Shown here piece after piece: positions 1 to 6,388 of a stretch of 15,038 bases of DNA. The position numbers and the translations under genes were made by a program. The stretch is from Clostridia bacterium. Lineage in GTDB: Bacteria; Bacillota; Clostridia; Christensenellales; Borkfalkiaceae. A model generated the notes under the pieces. It searched no databases and was not told the DNA's origin. It was given only the letters and a program-made list of their open reading frames with translations. Position 1 is the stretch's first letter, and each line of letters begins with the position of its first letter. The stretch spans positions 1 through 15,038 of the forward strand of contig JAGCIP010000022.1 of assembly GCA_017648525.1 (NCBI GenBank), in the 5' to 3' direction.

Positions 1-566
1 CCTTCGCTCTTGGTGGTTACCGTTTGGCTTTCTGCAAGTGCGGTATGAATAATTCTTCTTTCATACGGGCTCATAGGCTCTAAAATAACTTCTCTTCTCA
101 TATCGGTTGCTTTTTCTTCTAACTTTTTAGCAAGTTTAACGAGAGTTTCTTCACGCCTATCTCTATAATTTTCACAATCAACAACAACCTTGCGATAATC
201 TTTTCTACCTATGTTAGCAGTAGCGCCTGCAAGTGCTTGGATTGCATCTAAAACTTCTCCACGGTGTCCTATTAAAGATGATGAATCTTCAGAAGTTAAA
301 AGAATAACCAACTCGTCGCCGTCTTCCTTAATTTCTGCAACCGCCTTTAATTCCATAATATCTAAAACGCCTTGAACGAATTCAACCGTTCTTTCCGCTT
401 CAGATAAAATTTTGCTAATTTCAACTACTGCTTTTCCTTTAACCTTGCCGAAAAGTCCTTTTGACGGTTGTTCAATAACTTCAATCTTTGCTTGGTCAAC
501 CGTGATAGAGAGTTCTTTTAAGCCTAATTCTATTGCCTCTTCTACCGTTTTGCCTGTAAACTGCAT
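1..566 (-). CDS. khpB: KhpB (Jag/EloR-type) RNA-binding protein, C-terminal end cut by window edge
   Basis: RNA-binding protein of the Jag/KhpB family, which in Gram-positive bacteria partners with KhpA and influences cell division and elongation. I translated it by hand from the ATG at 566; 188 codons fit before the window edge. Residues 1-50 form the Jag-N domain, with the typical 'GLFGKVKGKA' segment. A KH domain follows with its GxxG loop as G100-H-R-G103. An R3H motif lies near the end, with R170 and H174 in 'PYERRIIH'. The family is usually just over 200 residues, so only a short tail is missing. The gene follows yidC by 17 nt and has an AAGGAG ribosome binding site, so it is the last visible gene of the rpmH operon. 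The yidC-jag pairing is conserved across Bacillota and supports the call. Confidence 0.95.
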   Translation of the reverse strand, partial: MQFTGKTVEEAIELGLKELSITVDQAKIEVIEQPSKGLFGKVKGKAVVEISKILSEAERTVEFVQGVLDIMELKAVAEIKEDGDELVILLTSEDSSSLIGHRGEVLDAIQALAGATANIGRKDYRKVVVDCENYRDRREETLVKLAKKLEEKATDMRREVILEPMSPYERRIIHTALAESQTVTTKSE

Positions 567-583
567 TTCTTTTTCTCCTTATA

Positions 584-2080
584 TTACTTTATACGCCCAC
601 GAATATGCGACTTTTTATTATCCGCCGTTCCCGAAAGAAAATCTGCTTTTGGTTCTTCTTTTTGCTTTTTAACGGGCTTTTGTTCTTTTTCTTCTTTTTT
701 GGGAGTGTAAACTCTACCACGAATAGTTTCGTTTTCTTTTTTAACTTTTTCTTCTTCTTTCTTAAACTTTCTATCTACTATAAAGTTAATACCAAAAGTA
801 GTAAGCATACTGATTATCGTACTTAACACGATATAAATAGAGAAAGCAGAAGTATACATAAACGCAAATACCGCCATCATAATAGGCATCATCCACGTCA
901 TAATCTTTTGCGTTTGTGCGCCTTGTCCATCAACCGTTTGTAATTCCATTGACGCCTTTTGCGTTTTTGTCATTATTAATTGTTGTAAGAGTGAAAGACC
1001 CGCCGTCAATACTACTAAAATAAAATATCCGTTTGGCGCGGTTTTTTCTTCTTCTAAGTGAGCGATAAGTCTTGCATAATTATCTTCACCTATATTATTC
1101 CCGTCGTATTGATGAGCAGTCTTAAAGTTTTCCCAACTGCTTTCAACGGGGTGTTTAAGCGGGCTATCGGTAACCCAAATATTTCTAACCCAAAGGAAAC
1201 CTTTTTCTTCCGACTTATATGCTTTCGCACTCATTTCGCTTTGAATATCTGCTAAAAACGCACTTGCAGTAAGTTCTGCGTTTTCCGCTTTTGCTACCGA
1301 ATAAGTTTGTCCTTTTGCGTTTTTCAACTCATTGTTATAAATATTAGCAGGGGAATTATCTACAATTTCAAGCGCAGTATAGTCTGCACTTGATTCTGCA
1401 TAAGTAAACTTTCCGTCAACTATATGATAAACGTGCTTATATTCAACGTAACCTTTTTCAGTTTTAACGCTAATATAATTTTTTTCGTCTTCGCTGGTTA
1501 GTTTAACAGTTATGTTTACGCCGTTGCTAGAAAAAGTGTAATCGTTTCCGTTAGCACTTGCAAGTTCGTAAAGTTCTTTTTCTTTAACAACTAACTTATA
1601 GGTAGCGTCGTTAGTATGAGTGATATATTCACCGTCGCTTTCTAAGCCTTCGTAAACAACACGGTTATATGCCGTACTCATATTATAAAAATACATTTTG
1701 TTTTGATAAGCAGAGTAAGTGGTAAATGCATTAATCGCTACTATAAAGATAACCAAAGTCAAAATGGTTGGCAAACAAGCGCCAAACATAGAATAGCCGT
1801 TCTTTTTATAAAGAGCCATCATTTTTTGATTATAAAGGTCTTTATTATCGGCATATTGTTTTTGTAATTTTTCAAGTTCTGGGCGCATTTGTTCCATTTT
1901 AAGAGTATTTTTACGCATAGACGCCCTTGATGCGTAATCAAACGGCAAGGTAATAAGTTTTAATATTACGGTAAATAAAACTATACCAACCGCAATAGAC
2001 GAACTTATTGAAACAAGCCAAATAATAATATTAACTAAAAAATTGCCAGAAATCGGCGCGGTAAAATTAATAATTCCCAT
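584..2080 (-). CDS. yidC: Membrane protein insertase YidC with large extra loop domain
   Basis: YidC/Oxa1-family insertase that places proteins in the cytoplasmic membrane, alone or with SecYEG. It is 498 residues; Gram-positive YidC proteins are usually about 250-290. Seen: an N-terminal amphipathic and membrane segment (about 13-46), a cytoplasmic charged hairpin (about 55-95), TM2 (about 100-120), TM3 (about 352-370) and TM4-TM5 (about 395-435), then a Lys/Glu-rich tail (about 436-498) that could bind ribosomes. Residues about 125-293 are an extra hydrophilic stretch, followed by the conserved 'GFLWVRNIW' segment. The usual groove arginine of Gram-positive YidC aligns with K41, which keeps the positive charge. 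There is no lipoprotein signal peptide. The ATG directly follows the yidD stop codon, so translation is probably coupled. Family assignment is firm; the function of the extra domain is unknown. Confidence 0.95.
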   Translation of the reverse strand: MGIINFTAPISGNFLVNIIIWLVSISSSIAVGIVLFTVILKLITLPFDYASRASMRKNTLKMEQMRPELEKLQKQYADNKDLYNQKMMALYKKNGYSMFGACLPTILTLVIFIVAINAFTTYSAYQNKMYFYNMSTAYNRVVYEGLESDGEYITHTNDATYKLVVKEKELYELASANGNDYTFSSNGVNITVKLTSEDEKNYISVKTEKGYVEYKHVYHIVDGKFTYAESSADYTALEIVDNSPANIYNNELKNAKGQTYSVAKAENAELTASAFLADIQSEMSAKAYKSEEKGFLWVRNIWVTDSPLKHPVESSWENFKTAHQYDGNNIGEDNYARLIAHLEEEKTAPNGYFILVVLTAGLSLLQQLIMTKTQKASMELQTVDGQGAQTQKIMTWMMPIMMAVFAFMYTSAFSIYIVLSTIISMLTTFGINFIVDRKFKKEEEKVKKENETIRGRVYTPKKEEKEQKPVKKQKEEPKADFLSGTADNKKSHIRGRIK

Positions 2081-2314
2081 TTAAAATACCCACTTTACTA
2101 CACTTTTTTTATCAGGAACAGGGTCGTATCCCCCCTTACACCAAGGCGTACATCTAAATATCCTTTTAATACCCAAAAAGCACCCGACCAAAAAGCCGTG
2201 CTTTAAAATCGCCTCTAACGTATACTCAGAACAACTTGGGAAATACATACACGTTCCACGAGATAAATATTTTTGATAAAATCTTATAGCCTTAACGCTT
2301 AAAAACTTCAACAT
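2081..2314 (-). CDS. yidD: YidD membrane protein insertion efficiency factor
   Basis: Small UPF0161/YidD-family protein (77 residues), membrane-associated and thought to help YidC-dependent insertion. The family signature is visible: '[11 protein letters not shown]' (C22, C28), 'HG' at 39-40, 'RIFRC' ending at C55, and 'GGYDPVP' (61-67). An amphipathic N-terminus (about 1-16) precedes the cysteines. Its ATG shares one base with the rnpA stop codon, and its stop codon is directly followed by the yidC start, which indicates tight translational coupling. Length and position are as usual for Bacillota. Confidence 0.95.
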   Translation of the reverse strand: MLKFLSVKAIRFYQKYLSRGTCMYFPSCSEYTLEAILKHGFLVGCFLGIKRIFRCTPWCKGGYDPVPDKKSVVKWVF

Positions 2315-2637
2315 TAAATAAATCCGCCTTTTTTAAAAAGATATCCCATATTCTTCTTAAATTCATCAAGCGTGTACTCGTTATTTACCTTTGGTATAAA
2401 AACAAAAAAGAAGTTTTGCCCAAATTCGGGCAAAAAACTTCTAAAAGATTCCCTTAAAAGGCGTTTAATTCTATTCCTTTTAACGCTTGACCCGTGCTTT
2501 TTACTTACAGCAAAGCCAGCCTTTATTTCTTTTGACGGAAAATATATAACCGTCAGACAAGACGAATATAATCTCTTGCCCTTGTTAAATACCAGGTTGA
2601 AATCTTTTTCTTTTTTTAACCTGTAATCAAAGGTCAT
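2314..2637 (-). CDS. rnpA: Ribonuclease P protein component
   Basis: Basic 107-residue protein subunit of RNase P, which with the rnpB RNA (not in this window) matures the 5' ends of tRNAs. The RNR signature is clear at residues about 53-66 ('[14 protein letters not shown]'), preceded by '[11 protein letters not shown]', the usual substrate-cleft region. The start is the ATG at 2637, preceded by AAGGA in the 12-nt gap after rpmH. Length is normal for the family. The rpmH-rnpA order is nearly universal in bacteria and confirms the call. Confidence 0.97.
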   Translation of the reverse strand: MTFDYRLKKEKDFNLVFNKGKRLYSSCLTVIYFPSKEIKAGFAVSKKHGSSVKRNRIKRLLRESFRSFLPEFGQNFFFVFIPKVNNEYTLDEFKKNMGYLFKKGGFI

Positions 2638-2649
2638 TTACTTTTCCTT

Positions 2650-2784
2650 TTATGCAGAAAGTTTATGACGACCTTTATTACGACGTCTCTTTAACACGTT
2701 TCTACCAGTTTTGGTTTTCATTCTTTTTCTAAACCCGTGTACTTTACTTCTTTGTCTTTTCTTGGGTTGATAAGTCTGTTTCAT
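2650..2784 (-). CDS. rpmH: 50S ribosomal protein L34
   Basis: Translated by hand as a 44-residue, very basic protein that starts '[18 protein letters not shown]', contains '[13 protein letters not shown]' and ends 'KGRHKLSA'. This matches bacterial L34 in length and in its conserved TYQP, HGFR and MKTKxGRxVL blocks. L34 is a structural protein of the large ribosomal subunit. The ATG at 2784 has a well-placed AAGGAG. It is the first gene behind the strong promoter at 2836-2864 and is followed by rnpA. Confidence 0.97.
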   Translation of the reverse strand: MKQTYQPKKRQRSKVHGFRKRMKTKTGRNVLKRRRNKGRHKLSA

Positions 2785-2828
2785 AATATATCTCCTTTAT
2801 TTGCTAAAACTTACTTTTATTTTAATTG

Positions 2829-2844
2829 CTATACTATTGTATAG
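2829..2844. repeat. Palindrome over the rpmH -10 box
   Basis: CTATAC-TATT-GTATAG: two perfect 6-bp arms around a 4-nt centre. It covers the -10 hexamer and the predicted start site of the rpmH promoter, where a repressor could act. Chance palindromy in AT-rich DNA is possible, and only one copy was seen in the window. Confidence 0.4.
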
Positions 2845-2864
2845 ATATTTTTTTGTTTTGTCAA
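2836..2864 (-). promoter_or_regulatory. Sigma-A-type promoter of rpmH-rnpA-yidD-yidC-khpB
   Basis: Read on the minus strand: -35 TTGACA (2859-2864, perfect consensus), a 17-bp spacer and -10 TACAAT (2836-2841, one mismatch). The predicted start of transcription is near 2829, leaving a 5' leader of about 45 nt before rpmH. The -35 lies 5 nt beyond the dnaN stop codon. No terminator for leftward transcription was seen between dnaN and rpmH, so read-through from dnaN is also possible. A 16-bp palindrome (2829-2844) covers the -10 box. Confidence 0.8.
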
Positions 2865-2869
2865 TTATT

Positions 2870-3970
2870 TTAAGCGTTTATTCTAACCGGAAGTAGTAAA
2901 TATAAGAATCCTTCACTACCAACCGACGTTAAAATACACGGGTCTATCGGTGAATTTAAATTTAGCATTATAAATTCTTCACCCGATATTTTTAGATAAT
3001 CTGCCAAATATTTACCGTTAAACGCTATTGAAATGTCTTTTCCCGTTAAGTTTACAGGCACGTTTTCGTTAACGTTTCCTACTTCTGATTTAGATGAAAT
3101 TGTCATTCCATCATCTCTAATGTCCATTTTTATTACGTTATATCTATCAGAACGAACTACGATTGATGCTCTTTCTATACTATTTAATAACGCTTGTTTA
3201 TTTACGGTTACAGTATTTTCAAAAGAGTTGGGGAGAATATGGTTATATTTAACGAATTCACCTTCAATAAGTCTTGAAAATAACGTGGTGTTTTCAACTT
3301 CTACAAGTAAGGTCTTGTTTTGTAAAACAACTTTTAATAGATTTTCATCTTTATCTAAAATTCTAATAATTTCGTTTAAGGCACGAGCAGGAATAACAAC
3401 TTTCATATCCTTACTGCTCTTAATTTGCTTTTTAACTACTGCCATTCTAAAACCGTCTAATGCAACGCAAGTTAAGGTTTCGCCAACCATTTCAAATAAA
3501 ACGCCCTTGAGTATCGGTCTACTATCGTCGGTTGAACATGCAAAAACCGTTTTTTCAACGATATCCTTAAAATCCGCTTGAGTCATTTCAAAATACGCAC
3601 TCTCATCTTCTTTTTCAATTTTAGGGAAGTTTTCAGCGGGGAATACCTGTAATTCACTTTCACTATCAGAATATTTTATTTGTAAACCGCCGTCATAAAG
3701 TCTGCAAAGTTCAACTTGTTCTTTTTCAAGTTTTTTTGCAAAATCAACGAAATACTTACCAACAACAACGGTTTCACCTTCCATCAAAACGTCTGCTCTA
3801 ATAGTTTTTTCAATAGTTAATTCAGTATCGGTAGCAAGTAAAGTTAAAGTATCGCCTTTTGCTGTAATTTTAATACCTTCTAAAATGGGATTACTTGCCT
3901 TTACGGAAAGGGCTTTGCTAACCTTTAACACAGCATCTGATAAATCAAGACCGTCGCATATAAGTTTCAT
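2870..3970 (-). CDS. dnaN: DNA polymerase III beta subunit (sliding clamp)
   Basis: The ring-shaped clamp that tethers DNA polymerase III to DNA and serves as a hub for repair factors. From the ATG at 3970 the product is 366 residues, the normal clamp length, starting 'MKLICDGLDLSDAV'. Three clamp domains are recognisable, including 'NPILEGIKI' in the first, 'DDSRPILKGVLFE' in the second, 'SRLIEGEFVKYNHILP' at the second-third junction, and a C-terminus ending 'LLPVRINA'. An in-frame ATG at 4033 would add 21 residues but lies inside the promoter region and has no ribosome binding site. The start at 3970 has AAGGAG 7 nt upstream. The gene sits next to rpmH with no dnaA, which is not the usual order (dnaA-dnaN-recF). 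Confidence 0.96.
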   Translation of the reverse strand: MKLICDGLDLSDAVLKVSKALSVKASNPILEGIKITAKGDTLTLLATDTELTIEKTIRADVLMEGETVVVGKYFVDFAKKLEKEQVELCRLYDGGLQIKYSDSESELQVFPAENFPKIEKEDESAYFEMTQADFKDIVEKTVFACSTDDSRPILKGVLFEMVGETLTCVALDGFRMAVVKKQIKSSKDMKVVIPARALNEIIRILDKDENLLKVVLQNKTLLVEVENTTLFSRLIEGEFVKYNHILPNSFENTVTVNKQALLNSIERASIVVRSDRYNVIKMDIRDDGMTISSKSEVGNVNENVPVNLTGKDISIAFNGKYLADYLKISGEEFIMLNLNSPIDPCILTSVGSEGFLYLLLPVRINA

Positions 3971-4021
3971 ATATTTTCTCCTTAACGAGTGAGATTTCTT
4001 AAATTTTTTGATATATAATAT

Positions 4022-4050
4022 ATTATATATCATATTGACGGAAAAATCAA
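4022..4050 (-). promoter_or_regulatory. Promoter of dnaN
   Basis: Minus strand: -35 TTGATT (4045-4050), a 17-bp spacer and -10 TATAAT (4022-4027, perfect). The predicted start is near 4015, giving a leader of about 45 nt before the dnaN ATG at 3970. The surrounding ATAT-rich sequence offers other possible -10 boxes, but this pair has the best spacing. Confidence 0.7.
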
Positions 4051-4440
4051 GGACTTTTGCTTTTTTGACGGCTATTTTATAAAGTTAATTTAATAAAAAT
4101 TTTTTTAGTTACACACGCAGGCGTGAACGACTTGTTATGTTATTTATTATTTAAATTTTTTAAATAGTCGTATTATTAGTAGGTCTTGTAGAATTGTTGA
4201 AAATGTAAAATTTGATAGTGTTCTCATAATAAAAGCGTGGTTGATGAATTGTAAAATAGTTGTTAAAAATTATTTTAAATTGTTTATGGTAGTTAATAAA
4301 AAAATCTATTTTTTAAGTAAAAATTATAAAATTTATAAAAATATTAACTAAAATTTATTAAAAAAATAGGAAAATATTTTATTCAACAAACTTATCTACT
4401 TTAAATTAACTTTTAACAAAATTAAAGTTAGTAAAAATTT
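4051..4440. other. Extremely AT-rich intergenic region, candidate replication origin
   Basis: No plausible gene is present here. By hand count, 4081-4440 is about 17% G+C, and 4321-4380 has only 3 G/C in 60 bases, which would suit an unwinding element. Genes diverge from it on both sides, and G/C skew changes sign: C exceeds G on the plus strand to the left, and G exceeds C to the right even where genes lie on the minus strand. Against an ordinary origin, I find no TTATNCACA box on either strand; the closest is TTATCTACT at 4392-4400, with two mismatches. Visible structure includes a CACGC/GCGTG hairpin (4114-4125) and overlapping inverted repeats near 4407-4444. The origin call is an inference. 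Confidence 0.5.
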
Positions 4441-4444
4441 TGTT
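4407..4444. repeat. Overlapping inverted repeats upstream of rsmG
   Basis: Two mutually exclusive inverted repeats share sequence. TAACTTT (4407-4413) pairs with AAAGTTA (4424-4430), and AACAAAATT (4415-4423) pairs with AATTTTGTT (4436-4444). They end at the rsmG -35 box. They could be regulatory or part of an origin, but such AT-rich DNA gives inverted repeats readily by chance. Confidence 0.35.
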
Positions 4445-4472
4445 TGTTAAATTTATTTTATTGTGATATACT
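4444..4472 (+). promoter_or_regulatory. Promoter of rsmG, implying a leaderless mRNA
   Basis: -35 TTGTTA (4444-4449), a 17-bp spacer and -10 TATACT (4467-4472) with an extended TG motif at 4464-4465. The -10 ends 6 nt before the ATG, so transcription should start at or about the A of the start codon (4479). There is no ribosome binding site in the remaining space. Confidence 0.65.
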
Positions 4473-4478
4473 TAAATT

Positions 4479-5159
4479 ATGGAAAAGTTATTTAATTCTT
4501 TTGGTATAAAAGTTACCGAAAAACAACTCGAATTATTTGATAAATACTACCGTCTTTTAATTGAGTATAACGATAAATTTAATATAACGGCAATCACGGA
4601 AAAAAATGAAGTGTATTTAAAACATTTTGTTGATAGTCTTTTATTTGTTGATAAGTTAAACTGTGAAAATCTTATCGATATAGGTTCTGGCGGTGGATTT
4701 CCTGCTATACCTATAAAGATACTTAAAGAAGATATTAACGTAACGCTTGTTGAAGCGACGGGAAAGAAGTGTGAATTTTTACAAGCAGTTGTTGATAACT
4801 TAAATTTAAACGGTGTAAAAGTAATAAACGGACGAGCAGAAGATTTAGCAAAACGTGAAGAATTTAGAGAGAAATTTGACGCTTGTTCTGCAAGAGCGGT
4901 TGCAAGGTTAAATACTTTGTGTGAATATTGTATGCCGTTTGTAAAGGTTGGTGGAAAATTTTATGCGTTTAAGGGAAATGCAGAAGAAGAAGTTTTAGAA
5001 GCAAAAAACGCAGTTAAAATTTTAGGCGGAAAGATAAAAAGCGTTTTTAATTGCGATTTATCAGGTGCGGTTAGAACCTTAGTAGAGATAGAAAAAATAG
5101 AAAAGACAGCAAGTAAATACCCACGTGGAAATGGAAAGGAAAGAAAAAACCCGCTATGA
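4479..5159 (+). CDS. rsmG: 16S rRNA (guanine-N7)-methyltransferase RsmG (GidB)
   Basis: Transfers a methyl group from S-adenosylmethionine to G527 (E. coli numbering) of 16S rRNA; loss causes low-level streptomycin resistance in several bacteria. It is 226 residues, within family range. The N-terminal helical part contains 'NDKFNITAITEKNEVYLKHFVDSLL' split across residues 31-55. The SAM-binding motif 'LIDIGSGGGFPAIP' is at 65-78, and 'ARAVARLNTLCEYC' marks the family's later conserved block. The start matches RsmG proteins elsewhere, yet it has no Shine-Dalgarno sequence (see the promoter entry). In most Bacillota rsmG follows mnmG on the same strand as rnpA. Here it is divergent from that cluster, across the AT-rich gap. 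The next gene overlaps its stop codon. Confidence 0.96.
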   Translation: MEKLFNSFGIKVTEKQLELFDKYYRLLIEYNDKFNITAITEKNEVYLKHFVDSLLFVDKLNCENLIDIGSGGGFPAIPIKILKEDINVTLVEATGKKCEFLQAVVDNLNLNGVKVINGRAEDLAKREEFREKFDACSARAVARLNTLCEYCMPFVKVGGKFYAFKGNAEEEVLEAKNAVKILGGKIKSVFNCDLSGAVRTLVEIEKIEKTASKYPRGNGKERKNPL

Positions 5160-5632
5160 TGGAAAATATAATTATTGATAGGGAAAAAGCAGTAGCATTT
5201 ACAGGACATAGACAATTACCTATAAATTTTAACAAGAAAAACCTTGAAAAAAAGATAGAAGACTATATTTTAAGCGGAAAAGAAATATTTTTGATAGGTA
5301 TGGCGGTTGGGTTTGACACCCTGTGTTTTCAAATGGTGGAAAAACTCAAAAAAACCTATAAAAACATAAAAATTATCGCTTGCGTTCCGTGTGAGAATCA
5401 GCAAAAAAGTTTTTCGTTTTTGCAAAAATTAGAGTACGCACGTATGTTAAGGCAAGCCGACCAAGTTATTATGGTCAGCAAAGAGTACACGCCATATTGT
5501 ATGCAAAAACGCAATATGTTTATGGTGGATAACGCATCAATTTTGTTAGCGCATTTAACCAAAAAAACGGGCGGAACGGCAAACACGGTAACTTACGCAA
5601 AAAAATGCGGAATATCAATAGAATTTATATAA
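5156..5632 (+). CDS. SLOG-fold protein related to the YpsA/DUF1273 family
   Basis: A 158-residue soluble protein of the SLOG (SMF/DprA-LOG) superfamily, whose Rossmann-like fold binds nucleotides or related ligands. Seen: an N-terminal strand with 'AFTGHR' (14-19), a glycine-rich 'IGMAVGFDTLCF' (47-58), and 'RNMFMVDNASILLAHL' leading to 'KKTGGTANTV' (136-145). This is the motif order of the YpsA-like branch. No catalytic function can be assigned. Its ATG overlaps the rsmG stop by 4 nt (ATGA), so it is translated with rsmG. A second ATG directly follows, and the ribosome binding signal is weak and distant, which fits coupling. Confidence 0.8.
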   Translation: MMENIIIDREKAVAFTGHRQLPINFNKKNLEKKIEDYILSGKEIFLIGMAVGFDTLCFQMVEKLKKTYKNIKIIACVPCENQQKSFSFLQKLEYARMLRQADQVIMVSKEYTPYCMQKRNMFMVDNASILLAHLTKKTGGTANTVTYAKKCGISIEFI

Positions 5633-5648
5633 AAATACAGTAAAAAGA

Positions 5649-5690
5649 AAAAACCACGAAAATCTTACTGCTCTTCCCATAGGGATTTTT
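5649..5690 (+). repeat. Left copy of imperfect inverted repeat
   Basis: Outer block AAAAACCACGAAA (5649-5661) and inner block CATAGGGATTTTT (5678-5690). Both 13-bp blocks recur exactly, inverted and in the same inward order, at 6389-6424. The spacer between blocks differs in sequence and length (16 nt here, 10 nt in the right copy). Together the copies bracket the membrane protein gene at 5740. Confidence 0.65.
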
Positions 5691-5739
5691 GCTTTGGTTT
5701 ATCAATAATAATTTATTTAATTATTTTGGAGGATATAAC

Positions 5740-6258
5740 ATGCAATACATACTAATTCCAATAGCAATATCTATTGTATTTTCACTCTTGTGGAGAACCA
5801 AGACAAATGCTGAAAAGAAAATGCCAAATGAAAGCTTTATTCGTACTAGACCCCCAAAAATTCTAACGGGGTTTTTCCTTGGTTTTGCGATTGCCGGAAC
5901 GTGCGGTGGTATAGTACTTGGTATAATAAATAGGGATAACACAGAAAACTTAATAGGCATAATTTTGTCTTTTTCTATAATTGCAATTATAGGTTTTTTC
6001 GGATATATGTGGGTGCGTTTTAATTATGTTGTTATCGATGGAGATAATATTATTGTTTATAGACTTTTTCAAAAAAATAAGCTTTATAGTTTTGATGAAG
6101 TTGCATTTTTTAAGGATACTACCCACATGGGGATACAGGGCGGATTGATATGTTATGATAAGAATAAGAAAAAGTTATTTTCGGTTGAAGCAATTCACAT
6201 AGGAGTTTCCTTAATAATCCAGCGATTGAGAGAAAAAAACATTGCACAAATATTCTAA
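5740..6258 (+). CDS. Small membrane protein with PH-like cytoplasmic part, function unknown
   Basis: I do not recognise a named family with confidence. The start is the ATG at 5740, chosen because GGAGG lies 7 nt upstream; an in-frame ATG at 5689 has no such site and lies in the flanking repeat. The product is 172 residues. It has hydrophobic segments at about 2-17, 42-63 and 71-92, then a mixed strand-rich part (about 94-168: 'NYVVIDGDNIIVYRLF', 'KLYSFDEVAFF', then a C-terminal helix). This layout resembles small bacterial membrane proteins with a PH-like domain. It is a single gene between two halves of an inverted repeat, with a strong hairpin terminator downstream at 6346-6378. No clear promoter was found. 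Confidence 0.7.
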   Translation: MQYILIPIAISIVFSLLWRTKTNAEKKMPNESFIRTRPPKILTGFFLGFAIAGTCGGIVLGIINRDNTENLIGIILSFSIIAIIGFFGYMWVRFNYVVIDGDNIIVYRLFQKNKLYSFDEVAFFKDTTHMGIQGGLICYDKNKKKLFSVEAIHIGVSLIIQRLREKNIAQIF

Positions 6259-6290
6259 TATTTCATGATAAATTAAAACACTAATATAAT

Positions 6291-6310
6291 AAGTGTAGCA
6301 CACTATACTT
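6291..6310 (+). other. Small hairpin in the gap after the membrane protein gene
   Basis: AAGTGTAG (6291-6298) pairs with CTATACTT (6303-6310), eight pairs including one G-U, around a CACA loop. A TATAAT at 6285-6290 lies just upstream, with a poor -35, so a short transcript ending at the 6346-6378 terminator is conceivable. It could equally be 3' UTR structure. Confidence 0.25.
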
Positions 6311-6345
6311 TCAAATAAAGGTCGTGTGTTTTGCAAAGCAAAAAG

Positions 6346-6378
6346 AAAAGGATAGCAAAAATTTTTTGCTATCCTTTT
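6346..6378. terminator. Bidirectional rho-independent terminator
   Basis: Near-perfect palindrome with 16-bp arms (6346-6361 and 6363-6378). The GC-containing core GGATAGC pairs with GCTATCC and is flanked by A-runs and T-runs on both strands. It sits between the rightward membrane protein gene and the leftward transporter operon, so it can end both. Confidence 0.85.
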
Positions 6379-6388
6379 ATCTGTCCAA

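Noticed and set aside
2829..2855. Hairpin followed by a T-run on the plus strand, looking like a rightward terminator
   Set aside because: No gene reads rightward into it, and the sequence is fully explained by the leftward rpmH promoter and its palindrome.
3033..3581. Long open frame antisense to dnaN
   Set aside because: It lies wholly inside dnaN on the opposite strand, with no ribosome binding site or recognisable domain; it is a shadow of the real gene.
3971..4033. Longer dnaN start at 4033 adding 21 residues
   Set aside because: The extension overlaps the promoter, has no ribosome binding site and is absent from normal clamps; the ATG at 3970 has AAGGAG.
4171..4182. TAT-TAT-TAG-TAG run resembling a DnaA-trio tract in the origin-like gap
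   Set aside because: Only two triplets fit the trio consensus and there is no adjacent DnaA box, so it is not distinguishable from AT-rich background.
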